Source: Pseudomonadota bacterium
GTDB lineage: Bacteria; Pseudomonadota; Gammaproteobacteria; Acidiferrobacterales; Acidiferrobacteraceae
NCBI GenBank assembly: GCA_021795255.1
Contig: JAJYPQ010000281.1
Location: 1 to 5,821, forward strand
Reading direction: 5' to 3'
Length of the DNA: 5,821 nucleotides
This document shows, piece after piece, positions 1 to 5,172 of this stretch. The notes beneath the pieces were generated by a model. That model did no database searches, was not told where the DNA came from, and was given only the letters and a program-made list of their open reading frames with translations. The translations under genes and the position numbers were made by a program. The number at the start of each line of letters is the position of its first letter. Within the stretch, counting starts at the first letter, position 1.

Positions 1-282
1 ATCTAGCCTCCAGGCCGCCACCCCGCCAACGAACGCTTCCACATTCTCAAAAAACCCGGGGCCGTGCTGGGCAAAAACGTCGGCTGTGAAAGCGATGCCC
101 GCCCACCCTGCACCCGCGAGCCCGGCGAGGAACCGTGCCCACCATTTGAGAAATGATCCGCCGCACGCCGCGCGGTTATGCTCGCGGACCGCGTTTTTGA
201 TGTCCCTCGAAATGTCCATTGTGTCCTCCTTCGTTTCTTTAAGTGGGGCCGGGCGTTCTGCCTGGCCCCCGCCGATGTTCAT
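1..282 (-). CDS. Partial small membrane-associated protein, unknown function, two possible starts
   Basis: This open frame reads leftward and leaves the window without a stop, so only the N-terminal part is seen (94 codons from the outer ATG at 282, 73 from the inner ATG at 219). Both in-frame ATGs have a near-perfect Shine-Dalgarno: AAAGGAGG six bases before 282, which also overlaps the TAA of the upstream gene, and AAGGAGG five bases before 219. Counted from the inner start, residues about 26-46 form a hydrophobic Trp/Gly/Ala-rich stretch (KWWARFLAGLAGAGWAGIAF) that could be one membrane span. Before it lies a charged segment (DISRDIKNAVREHNR), and after it a second weakly hydrophobic stretch at about 56-70. 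It follows the 525-295 gene by 12 bases and is probably the third gene of that operon. I do not recognise the family. Coding status is well supported by the ribosome sites and context; function is unknown. Confidence 0.7.
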   Translation of the reverse strand, partial: MNIGGGQAERPAPLKETKEDTMDISRDIKNAVREHNRAACGGSFLKWWARFLAGLAGAGWAGIAFTADVFAQHGPGFFENVEAFVGGVAAWRLD

Positions 283-294
283 CAGTGGCCTCCT

Positions 295-525
295 TTATTG
301 CAGAGTGTAGGTGCCGCACGCGCGGATGAGGATCATTTCATCAGCCGTGGCAACCCCAAGCCCTGAAGCCTTTTTCACTTCCCGGATATTCAGGTAGAGG
401 AATAGGGCTTCTATGAGCTTCACGTAGTTATTTCCAGACCACTCTGTGAGAATCAAATGAACTTCCCCTGGTGGGATGGCGGCAAACACGACCTCCTCCA
501 TTTTTTCTAGCTCGGCCTCAGTCAT
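295..525 (-). CDS. Hypothetical 76-residue acidic protein, translationally coupled
   Basis: The 76-residue protein starts at an ATG whose last two bases overlap the TGA of the preceding gene (ATGA, 522-525), a classic translational-coupling arrangement. Its own ribosome site is weak (GGAG about 10 bases upstream), which fits coupled re-initiation. The N-terminus is acidic (TEAELEKMEEVV). It is followed by a hydrophobic segment (KLIEALFLYLNI) that looks more like a buried helix than a membrane span, and a C-terminal ADEMILIRACGTY stretch. There is no signal peptide and no catalytic motif that I can recognise. The next gene begins 12 bases beyond its TAA, and that gene's Shine-Dalgarno overlaps the stop. 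It is probably a small soluble partner of the 755-522 product, but this rests only on gene order. Function unknown. Confidence 0.7.
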   Translation of the reverse strand: MTEAELEKMEEVVFAAIPPGEVHLILTEWSGNNYVKLIEALFLYLNIREVKKASGLGVATADEMILIRACGTYTLQ

Positions 526-755
526 TTTTCAGTCTCCTGGTTGAGGTATTTGTCCCTCAGGCGAACTAGGTGGGGACGGCCCCACACCTCACCACCGGAC
601 AGGCGGGAACCAAGCAGCACCGCCTCGACGTCGCGCGGGTGGCGAAGCCCCCGCAGGGAGGCCATGATCTCTCGGGTCAAGTCAGGCTTAGCCTTCCCTT
701 CAAACAAAACGGCATCGTAGGCGCGGGCAAAAATGGCATCTGAAATTTGGCTCAT
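522..755 (-). CDS. Hypothetical 77-residue protein, first gene of a small-gene operon
   Basis: The ATG at 755 has a good Shine-Dalgarno (AGGAG at 767-763, seven bases away). It lies 31 bases downstream of one copy of the plasmid's 20-bp upstream element (787-806), which makes it the first gene of a unit with 525-295 and 282-1. The 77-residue protein is soluble and mildly basic in its second half, with an N-terminal helix-like segment (SQISDAIFARAYDAVLF) and an Arg-rich middle (REIMASLRGLRHPRDVEAVLLG). I see no signal peptide, membrane segment or enzyme motif, and I do not recognise the family. The start, ribosome site, dedicated upstream element and four-base overlap with the next gene together make it a real gene. 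A small regulatory or DNA/protein-binding role is possible but not shown. Confidence 0.75.
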   Translation of the reverse strand: MSQISDAIFARAYDAVLFEGKAKPDLTREIMASLRGLRHPRDVEAVLLGSRLSGGEVWGRPHLVRLRDKYLNQETEK

Positions 756-768
756 CGTCTTTCTCCTG

Positions 769-780
769 TTTGTGTTGCTC
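769..780 (-). repeat. Leader repeat GAGCAACACAAA, copy 1
   Basis: The 12-base string GAGCAACACAAA lies between the upstream element (787-806) and the Shine-Dalgarno of the 755-522 gene. The same 12 bases recur at 5150-5161 in the leader of the stbA-like gene, in the same position relative to element and ribosome site. This suggests that the whole promoter plus leader was duplicated, or that the leader RNA has a conserved role. Confidence 0.6.
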
Positions 781-786
781 AGTTAT

Positions 787-806
787 TAGCTGCGTCGGCG
801 GAAATT
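787..806 (-). promoter_or_regulatory. 20-bp upstream element, copy 1 (before the 755-522 gene)
   Basis: In the gene direction this reads AATTTCCG-CCGAC-GCAGCTA, ending 31 bases before the ATG at 755. It is preceded by ATG, giving ATGAAT as a -35-like hexamer, with GCTAATAA as a -10-like block. Its first base is the last base of the TGA stop of the 943-806 ORF. It is one of five copies in the window; see copies at 1750, 4802, 5125 and 5541. The role as promoter with operator is inferred from position and conservation. Confidence 0.65.
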
Positions 807-943
807 CATTTGCGGCGGGGTAGCAATGTCCGGTTGTTGATGGTTCGGCCGCCTGCGACCCGCCCCCATTGGCGGCGGCGATCGTTCCAGGTCAGGGCGC
901 CCGGATACGACCGGGGCTCAACTTTTTTTCGGGTACGTTTCAT
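806..943 (-). CDS. Small, highly basic 45-residue protein, unknown function
   Basis: A 45-codon ORF starting ATGAAACGTACC at 943 and ending in TGA at 808-806. It has a very strong ribosome site (TTAGGAGG, ending six bases before the ATG). The product is strikingly basic: 15 Lys/Arg among 45 residues against two acidic ones, with the start MKRTRKKVEPRSYPG and the end LLPRRK. There is no membrane segment. It lies 69 bases after the beta-barrel gene, beyond a strong hairpin (959-996), so it may be read through from that gene or have its own promoter. No copy of the 20-bp element lies directly upstream. The composition fits a small nucleic-acid-binding or ribosome-associated protein, but I do not recognise a family. 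The ribosome site is the main reason to call it. Confidence 0.55.
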   Translation of the reverse strand: MKRTRKKVEPRSYPGALTWNDRRRQWGRVAGGRTINNRTLLPRRK

Positions 944-958
944 AGAAACCTCCTAAGA

Positions 959-996
959 GCGAAGCAGGCCACCCCCAACGGGGTGGCCCGCTTTGC
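959..996 (-). terminator. Strong hairpin between the barrel gene and the basic small ORF
   Basis: GGCCACCCC (967-975) and GGGGTGGCC (980-988) form a perfect 9-bp stem with a CAAC loop (GTTG on the minus strand). The stem extends past one A/C mismatch by seven more pairs (959-965 with 990-996, one G-T wobble). It starts 17 bases after the TAA of the barrel gene. On the minus strand no clear T-run follows (CTCTTAGGAGG), so it is not a textbook intrinsic terminator. It could partly terminate transcription, protect the 3' end of the barrel mRNA, or set the level of the downstream 45-residue ORF. Confidence 0.5.
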
Positions 997-1012
997 TCCT
1001 CCTGGGTTGTGG

Positions 1013-1705
1013 TTAGAAGATCCGCCCCATGGACAACTCGACCCCTTCGCTGCGGAAGGTCACCCCCCGCACGGGGATGGCGACCCGGGTGTAGGTCAGG
1101 GCCGCCACGGCGTGGGGCGTGACCCGGTACCGGAGCGAGGCCCCTACGCTCGTGGCGAAGGGGCTACCGCCCGGCGCAGCAGTGGGAAGGCCCGTCGTGG
1201 AGCCTCCGATGCCTGTCCCGATGCCCGCGTGCGCGGCGATCTGCCAGCGCGGGTTGTTGAGGTCGAGACGCGCCCGCAACCCAGCGAACCCGTAGCCCAT
1301 GACCACCCCGCGCACGGGGAGATTAGTGACGGTGGTGATCGGGGTGATAAGCCCGCCCGAGTTGACCTGGTAGGTGGTGGCCGTGCTGGTCGCCCCGGAC
1401 AAGGAGGCCAGGTCAACAAGCCCCACAGACATATAAGGGCTCACGGCCGCATGGGGGGAGGCCACAGCGCGGGCCCCAAAGGTTTCCAGTGATGCCCCGT
1501 CGCCGCGGGCATACGACACCCCTGCACGGATCCCGACCCAGTGGTACTGCCCGCCCACTCCGAGAGTGAGGCCGGGCATGTTGGCGGCTGCGCCGGACAG
1601 GGACGTATGGTTGTAAGAGACCCCAAGGCGCAGGGTGCCGGGGGAGTTGTGGGCCAGGGCGACGGACGGGGCCAGGGCCAAAATTGCAATTCCAAGCTTG
1701 TTCAT
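1013..1705 (-). CDS. Exported outer-membrane beta-barrel-like protein
   Basis: I chose the ATG at 1705 (230 residues) because AAGGAG at 1719-1714 sits eight bases upstream. A GTG at 1714 in the same frame would overlap that ribosome site. Residues 1-18 are a clear Sec signal peptide (MNKLGIAILALAPSVALA) with an Ala-x-Ala-type cleavage site before His19. The mature protein is rich in Gly, Ser, Thr and aromatic residues in alternating patterns (LRLGVSYNHTSL, LTLGVGGQYHWVGIRAGVSYARG, ATSVGASLRYRVT) and ends in Phe, the usual C-terminal signal of outer-membrane barrels. It is therefore probably a small outer-membrane protein. It lies downstream of the relaxase on the same strand, with its own copy of the 20-bp element 44 bases before the start. 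A surface-exclusion, adhesion or envelope role in transfer is only a guess; the exact family is not recognised. Confidence 0.7.
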   Translation of the reverse strand: MNKLGIAILALAPSVALAHNSPGTLRLGVSYNHTSLSGAAANMPGLTLGVGGQYHWVGIRAGVSYARGDGASLETFGARAVASPHAAVSPYMSVGLVDLASLSGATSTATTYQVNSGGLITPITTVTNLPVRGVVMGYGFAGLRARLDLNNPRWQIAAHAGIGTGIGGSTTGLPTAAPGGSPFATSVGASLRYRVTPHAVAALTYTRVAIPVRGVTFRSEGVELSMGRIF

Positions 1706-1749
1706 GGTGAGCACTCCTTAGAAGGGCCGCCCGCTCGGCTCCGTACCTT

Positions 1750-1769
1750 TAGCTGCACGCGCGGAAATT
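1750..1769 (-). promoter_or_regulatory. 20-bp upstream element, copy 2 (before the barrel gene)
   Basis: In the gene direction this reads AATTTCCG-CGCGT-GCAGCTA, 44 bases before the ATG at 1705. With the preceding bases it gives TTGAAT as a -35-like hexamer and GCTAAAGG as a -10-like block, one of the two best promoter matches among the five copies. Its central CGCGT is identical to that of copy 4 before the stbA-like gene. Confidence 0.65.
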
Positions 1770-1863
1770 CAAAGCGGCCATCGATCAACGCCACTAGTTT
1801 TTCCCCGCTCACCACGACTACCCCCGATCCACGTCGGGTCACGGGTGCACGGAGAAAAGAGGT

Positions 1864-4767
1864 TCATCGGTCCATCTCCTGTTCGAGGCGGGCTTGCTCG
1901 ATCTCTAGGGGCCGAGCGTCGCGGGCGCGGGCCAGGTCGCCGTGGTGGCCGAGGCCTATATCGCCCGGCTTCCGTTCCAGTTCCTCGCGGATCTCGGCGC
2001 GGAGGGTGTCGAGGCGGGCGGGGTCCATGTCGCCCAGCCGGCGCGCGGCGTCACTGGCCTGCTCGCGGTCGGCCCAGGAGGACCAACCTTTCAGGGTCCT
2101 GTCGGGGTTGTCTGTCAAAATCGCGACATCCTCGATGCCTCGGGTCAGCCCCACATTCGCCAGCTCAGATGAGGATCCCTGGGAGGCCTCATCCAACAAA
2201 ATCGCCGCCATTTTTTCTGACCCCTGCGCCTTGCTGACTGTCCGACACCATCCGTAATCCAGACAGTGGCGGCCCTGGTCAGACAACACAACCTCGCGCC
2301 CATCGTTCAGGCGCAGACACGGACCCTCTTTATCCAGGGCCACGACCTTTCCGGTTTGGCCGTTGCCGAGATACGCAGGATCGCGCTTGTTGCCCGCGTT
2401 GGCGCGGATCTGGATCGCATCGCCGACCGCCAGCGTCATTTTGCGTTCGGTGAAAATGACGTAGCTGCCAGCGCGCGCCTTGTGGGGTTGCCAGCGCTTC
2501 TCCTCTCCTGCATCGTTGGCGAGGACGACGTGGCGACCGTCCACCCCGACCACGCGATAGTCTATGGTGGTCCGTTGGCGGCCCCGGCCCTCAGTGAGGC
2601 GCACGACCTCGCCGGGCTGGTAGGAATCGGGGCGCGTCGCCCGCTCTTTAGTTATGTCCTTTTGGTCGAGGGCGCGGATTGTGACTTCATCCCGCCCAAT
2701 ATCCCCGCGCTCTTTCAGGCCTTCGCGGACCAGGGAGTTGACCCGGCGGCGCACGTCGTTTGTCCCGGACATCATCAAGGTTTTGTCTCGGCGCTCGGGG
2801 TCGCGGGCCAGATAATTTTGAGCCCCGGCGGCGGCCAGCGCGGCACGGCGTTCGTCCGTGTTGGGGCGCCTGCGGGCCTTCTCATCAAATGGCACTTCCA
2901 CTTTTGTTATATGGGCGCGGGCCTTGGCGAGCGCGCCGGCCACGTCGCCATCGGCCCAGGATTGGGCCATGGACAATAGGGTTGGATCCTTTTGACGCTG
3001 GACCTCACGGATTTTGACCGACGCTATGGCCCCCGACTCGATGAGCGTCTTGAAGGGCGAGCCGGCTTCCACGCTCGGCGTCTGGCGGTAGTCGCCAGTC
3101 AGTAAGAGGCGCGCGCCGGGCATCTTTTCGAGCTTGGCTTGAAGGCGAGTCATGTCCGACGTGGAGACTTTCCCCGCCTCATCCAAAATGATGAAACGCG
3201 GAGTGGCGGGGTCTTTGGGGACCGGGGAGGCTAAAAAGCTTTGCATGGTCCGAGTGTCATCGGCGCCCGCGCCTTGCAGGGCAGTCGTGGCATCGGTGGT
3301 CGGGGCCAGGCCGACGACCTCATATCCGCCGTCGCGCATGGCGGATATTAAAGGCTTCATGGAAGTGGTTTTGCCCACACCCGCCGCGCCCTGGATGCCG
3401 AACGTCCGATCGGCGGAAGTCAATCCCAGCGCCAGGGCCTCGCGCTGGCCGGGGCTGAACTGGAAGCCCTGGGAATCCTCGCGCTGGGATATAAAGGACT
3501 CGGCGGCCTCGTGGGTCATGAGCGCCTGGGATACACCATGCCCCGCGCGTGCGGCCTTGAGGATGCGGGCTTCGGCGACCAAGGCCGCCTTGGTGACGAG
3601 CTTGTTGCCGCCCACGTCGATAACAGCGCCATCGGCAGTTATGGCGGCGTCGATGCGTTCTAGCGTGGTGCTTCCCATCCCCGCGCGTAGGGCTTCGAGG
3701 CGGGTGGCGTGTTTTCCAAAGACCGATTCACGCTCGCCCAGGTGACGGGCCGCGCTTTTGATCGCCGCGTCCGTCAGATCGGCGGTCTCGATGGGGCCGC
3801 AGGCGCGGGCTTCACGGGTCAGAGCATCAAGGTCAAGGCCTTCTGTCCGCACGCGATCGCGCACTTCGTACGTGTGTTCGATGCGCGACAGCTTCGTTTT
3901 GCCTTCGCGGGTGCCGAGTGTTGCTACGTCGCGCTGATTAGCTGTGCTGACCTCGCGGGTCAACCCTTGAGACTCTAACGCGATGTCTACTTGCCCTGTC
4001 CTGCGTGAGAACGCGTCGATCTGCGCCTGGGTAATGCCCTCAATCTCGAACCCGTCTTGCGTAATGCGGACCTTGTAGCCCAGTTCTTGCAGGCGCTTAG
4101 CCAGATGGGCCTTCATTGCAAAATCTGCCGTCATGCGGAGGACGTTACGATCACCAAATGCCAGATCACGCGCTACCCACGTACCGTCTGCCCTCTGGGT
4201 TGCGTTCATGAGTAACATGTGGGTATGCAGGTCGGGGTCCGCGCGGCCATCGACCGTGCGCGCGTCTTGATGGGTATATGCCGCGCACACCATCGAACCG
4301 GTTTGCTCGACCTGCGTCCCGCCGTGGCCCTGGCGCGCCACGATGACTTCCCGTTCGATGACTTTGGCGGCCTCGTTCACGGCCTCGTCCCACAGTCCCG
4401 CCAACCGCAGGTCACTGCCGGCGATCGCCAGAATAGAGAAGGATTTTGGAGCAGAGATCGTGAGGTCGGTGCCCATCCTCCGATCAGCCTCCCGCCCTCC
4501 ACGTTTTGAAAGGTTCGTCCCGTTTGGCAAACGCCCCTGGAGAACTTCTATAAGGTCGTCGCGGCGAACGGCGCCTTCCAAGCCCAGAGCCTTAGCCCCT
4601 TCACCGATCCAGCGCGAAGGGGTGTCGGCCTTCGCGTAGTAGCCTGGTTGGCCCTCGCGGGTCACGCCGTGCGCCTGTTCTTCTCGGGCGTAGTTAGCTA
4701 CGGCCTCGGCGGCGGCGCGGGCAGTCTGGCCTTTACGAACTTTCAGATGCTTGGGTTTGCTGATCAT
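1864..4767 (-). CDS. trwC: MobF/TrwC-type conjugative relaxase with fused SF1 helicase
   Basis: A complete 967-residue protein, close to the length of R388 TrwC. It should nick oriT through a tyrosine, stay linked to the 5' end, and unwind the strand for transfer in the cytoplasm before delivery by a type IV secretion channel. The N-terminal relaxase domain (about 1-300) carries candidate catalytic tyrosines Y26 and Y43/Y44 (YYAKAD). It also has the DLTISAPKS motif (101-109) and the metal-binding triad H166 and H181/H183 (DPDLHTH). The helicase domain has Walker A GAAGVGKTT (460-468), Walker B FIILDEA (525-531), motif III GDYRQ (558-562), TVSKAQG (843-849) and a motif VI-like GLTRG with R876. 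AAGGAG lies nine bases before the ATG. The gene reads away from the candidate oriT and has its own upstream element at 4802. No coupling-protein gene (trwB/traD) follows it. The gap between Y26 and the second Tyr pair is longer than in TrwC. Confidence 0.96.
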   Translation of the reverse strand: MISKPKHLKVRKGQTARAAAEAVANYAREEQAHGVTREGQPGYYAKADTPSRWIGEGAKALGLEGAVRRDDLIEVLQGRLPNGTNLSKRGGREADRRMGTDLTISAPKSFSILAIAGSDLRLAGLWDEAVNEAAKVIEREVIVARQGHGGTQVEQTGSMVCAAYTHQDARTVDGRADPDLHTHMLLMNATQRADGTWVARDLAFGDRNVLRMTADFAMKAHLAKRLQELGYKVRITQDGFEIEGITQAQIDAFSRRTGQVDIALESQGLTREVSTANQRDVATLGTREGKTKLSRIEHTYEVRDRVRTEGLDLDALTREARACGPIETADLTDAAIKSAARHLGERESVFGKHATRLEALRAGMGSTTLERIDAAITADGAVIDVGGNKLVTKAALVAEARILKAARAGHGVSQALMTHEAAESFISQREDSQGFQFSPGQREALALGLTSADRTFGIQGAAGVGKTTSMKPLISAMRDGGYEVVGLAPTTDATTALQGAGADDTRTMQSFLASPVPKDPATPRFIILDEAGKVSTSDMTRLQAKLEKMPGARLLLTGDYRQTPSVEAGSPFKTLIESGAIASVKIREVQRQKDPTLLSMAQSWADGDVAGALAKARAHITKVEVPFDEKARRRPNTDERRAALAAAGAQNYLARDPERRDKTLMMSGTNDVRRRVNSLVREGLKERGDIGRDEVTIRALDQKDITKERATRPDSYQPGEVVRLTEGRGRQRTTIDYRVVGVDGRHVVLANDAGEEKRWQPHKARAGSYVIFTERKMTLAVGDAIQIRANAGNKRDPAYLGNGQTGKVVALDKEGPCLRLNDGREVVLSDQGRHCLDYGWCRTVSKAQGSEKMAAILLDEASQGSSSELANVGLTRGIEDVAILTDNPDRTLKGWSSWADREQASDAARRLGDMDPARLDTLRAEIREELERKPGDIGLGHHGDLARARDARPLEIEQARLEQEMDR

Positions 4768-4771
4768 GTCC

Positions 4772-4800
4772 GGGGGCTCCTTATATAGGGTCTGTCCCCC
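4772..4800 (-). promoter_or_regulatory. Possible ribosome-site hairpin in the relaxase leader
   Basis: In the relaxase leader GGGGG (4800-4796) can pair with CCCCC (4776-4772). The Shine-Dalgarno AAGGAG (4782-4777) sits at the 3' edge of the 19-base loop, directly against the stem. The ATG follows four bases after the stem. Such a structure could limit relaxase translation. The stem is only five G-C pairs, so this is tentative. The loop also holds TATATAAG, which could serve as an alternative -10 box. Confidence 0.35.
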
Positions 4801-4801
4801 T

Positions 4802-4821
4802 TAGCTGCGGCGACGGAAATA
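4802..4821 (-). promoter_or_regulatory. 20-bp upstream element, copy 3 (before the relaxase)
   Basis: In the gene direction this reads TATTTCCG-TCGCC-GCAGCTA, 34 bases before the relaxase ATG. It differs from the others in its first base, and the -35-like part is degraded (GGTATT rather than WTGAAT), so the relaxase promoter may be weaker or need help. The central TCGCC matches copy 5 before the ParA gene. Confidence 0.6.
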
Positions 4822-4835
4822 CCTCCCGCGAATGA

Positions 4836-4859
4836 GGGCCGTGGTGGCCCGAAGGGGCC
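4836..4859. other. GC-rich inverted-repeat block
   Basis: GGGCC at 4836-4840 can pair with GGCCC at 4846-4850 (loop GTGGT). The same GGCCC can instead pair with GGGCC at 4855-4859 (loop GAAG), giving two mutually exclusive hairpins. The block lies between the relaxase promoter element and the candidate oriT hairpin, so it may be part of oriT or of relaxase control. It contains no credible gene. Confidence 0.4.
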
Positions 4860-4873
4860 GCGCCCCCGGAGGG

Positions 4874-4920
4874 ACACAACCACAAGCGAAGCTGGTGCGG
4901 TTGTGTGGTCTTTCAGCCCA
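4874..4920 (+). other. Candidate origin of transfer: hairpin plus R388-like nic region
   Basis: The arms ACACAACC (4874-4881) and GGTTGTGT (4899-4906) are a perfect 8-bp inverted repeat. They extend inward past one mismatch by CA/TG, leaving an 11-base loop. Directly downstream is GTGTGGTCTTTCAGCCCA (4903-4920). As I recall it, R388 has a hairpin ending in GGTGCG followed by TATTGTCT/ATAGCCCA. Here GGTGCG occurs at 4894-4899 and GTCT...AGCCCA follows, so a cut after GGTCT (near 4911/4912) is the best guess. Hairpin 5' of nic on the transferred strand is the usual MobF geometry. It implies that the plus strand is transferred, with the stbA/parA side entering first and the relaxase gene last. 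The site is next to the relaxase gene. Inferred by eye, not proven. Confidence 0.5.
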
Positions 4921-4936
4921 CCCCTCGGGGGTGGGC
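4916..4936. other. Strong GC hairpin between the nic candidate and the phased repeats
   Basis: GCCCACCCC (4916-4924) and GGGGTGGGC (4928-4936) form a perfect 9-bp stem with a TCG loop. It begins inside the AGCCCA of the nic-like sequence. No T-run follows on either strand, so a terminator is less likely than a structural part of oriT, such as a single-stranded hairpin used in strand processing or as a priming site. The role is inferred. Confidence 0.45.
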
Positions 4937-4953
4937 GTCGAACCTCGCTTGCC

Positions 4954-5124
4954 GCAAAGGCCATGCAAAGACGCTGCAAAGGCCCAGCACAAAACGCAAA
5001 GGCCATGCAAAAGCCCCGCAAAGACACCGCAAAGGCCCTGCACAAAATGCCCAAAGCGCGAGCAAAGGCCATGCAAAAGGGGTGCATCGCGGGCAGGCCC
5101 ACGCAAAGGCCATGCAAGGTGATG
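4954..5124 (+). repeat. Phased 11-bp direct repeats (GCAAAGGCCAT), probable partition/regulator-binding array
   Basis: The stretch can be cut into about 16 units starting at 4954, 4965, 4976, 4987, 4996, 5007, 5018, 5029, 5040, 5051, 5062, 5073, 5084, 5095, 5103 and 5114. All are 11 bp except those at 4987 (9 bp) and 5095 (8 bp). The units at 4954, 4996, 5062 and 5103 are exactly GCAAAGGCCAT. Others keep GCAAAG or GCAAAAG, and a few (4987, 5040, 5051, 5084, 5095) are degenerate. An 11-bp period puts each copy on nearly the same face of the helix. The array ends exactly where the 20-bp element before the stbA-like gene begins (5125). R388 StbA binds 9-bp repeats spaced by 2 bp (also an 11-bp period) upstream of stbA. 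Its repeat, TTGCATCAT as I recall, shares TTGCAT with the complement here. A centromere-like and autoregulatory site is the best reading. Confidence 0.8.
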
Positions 5125-5144
5125 AATTTCCGCGCGTGCAGCTA
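5125..5144 (+). promoter_or_regulatory. 20-bp upstream element, copy 4 (before the stbA-like gene)
   Basis: This reads AATTTCCG-CGCGT-GCAGCTA, 28 bases before the ATG at 5173, with ATGAAT as a -35-like hexamer and GCTATGTA as a -10-like block. It directly abuts the end of the 11-bp repeat array, so a protein bound to the array would touch or cover this promoter. The central CGCGT equals that of copy 2. Confidence 0.65.
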
Positions 5145-5149
5145 TGTAC

Positions 5150-5161
5150 GAGCAACACAAA
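5150..5161 (+). repeat. Leader repeat GAGCAACACAAA, copy 2
   Basis: Identical 12 bases to 780-769 (minus strand), placed between the 20-bp element and the Shine-Dalgarno of the stbA-like gene. The two copies share element, leader string and spacing, which points to duplication of a promoter-leader cassette. Confidence 0.6.
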
Positions 5162-5172
5162 AGGAGCAGGCA

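Noticed and set aside
86..366. Plus-strand frames at the left edge
   Set aside because: They oppose a minus-strand operon with overlapping starts and strong ribosome sites, have no good ribosome site themselves, and have odd composition.
1702..1812. A 36-codon GTG-started leader ORF overlapping the barrel gene start by ATGA
   Set aside because: It has no convincing ribosome site and contains the promoter element inside it, so it would not be transcribed from that promoter. Overlap by ATGA is expected by chance when a gene begins ATGA and the frame happens to be open.
1823..1838. CCCGA/TCGGG hairpin after the relaxase as a terminator
   Set aside because: Only five base pairs and no T-run on the minus strand; too weak to call.
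869..4639. Long plus-strand frames opposite the barrel and relaxase genes
   Set aside because: They are antisense shadows common in GC-rich coding DNA. The minus-strand frames contain full domain motifs; the plus-strand ones show none.
4954..5124. CRISPR array
   Set aside because: The repeats are 11-bp direct units in near-continuous tandem with no unique spacers of regular length and no cas genes. They fit a protein-binding array.
4903..5172. In-frame N-terminal extension of the stbA-like gene back to 4903
   Set aside because: The extension only translates the 11-bp repeats and the promoter element into a Lys/Ala low-complexity stretch. The ATG at 5173 has a proper ribosome site and a promoter just upstream.
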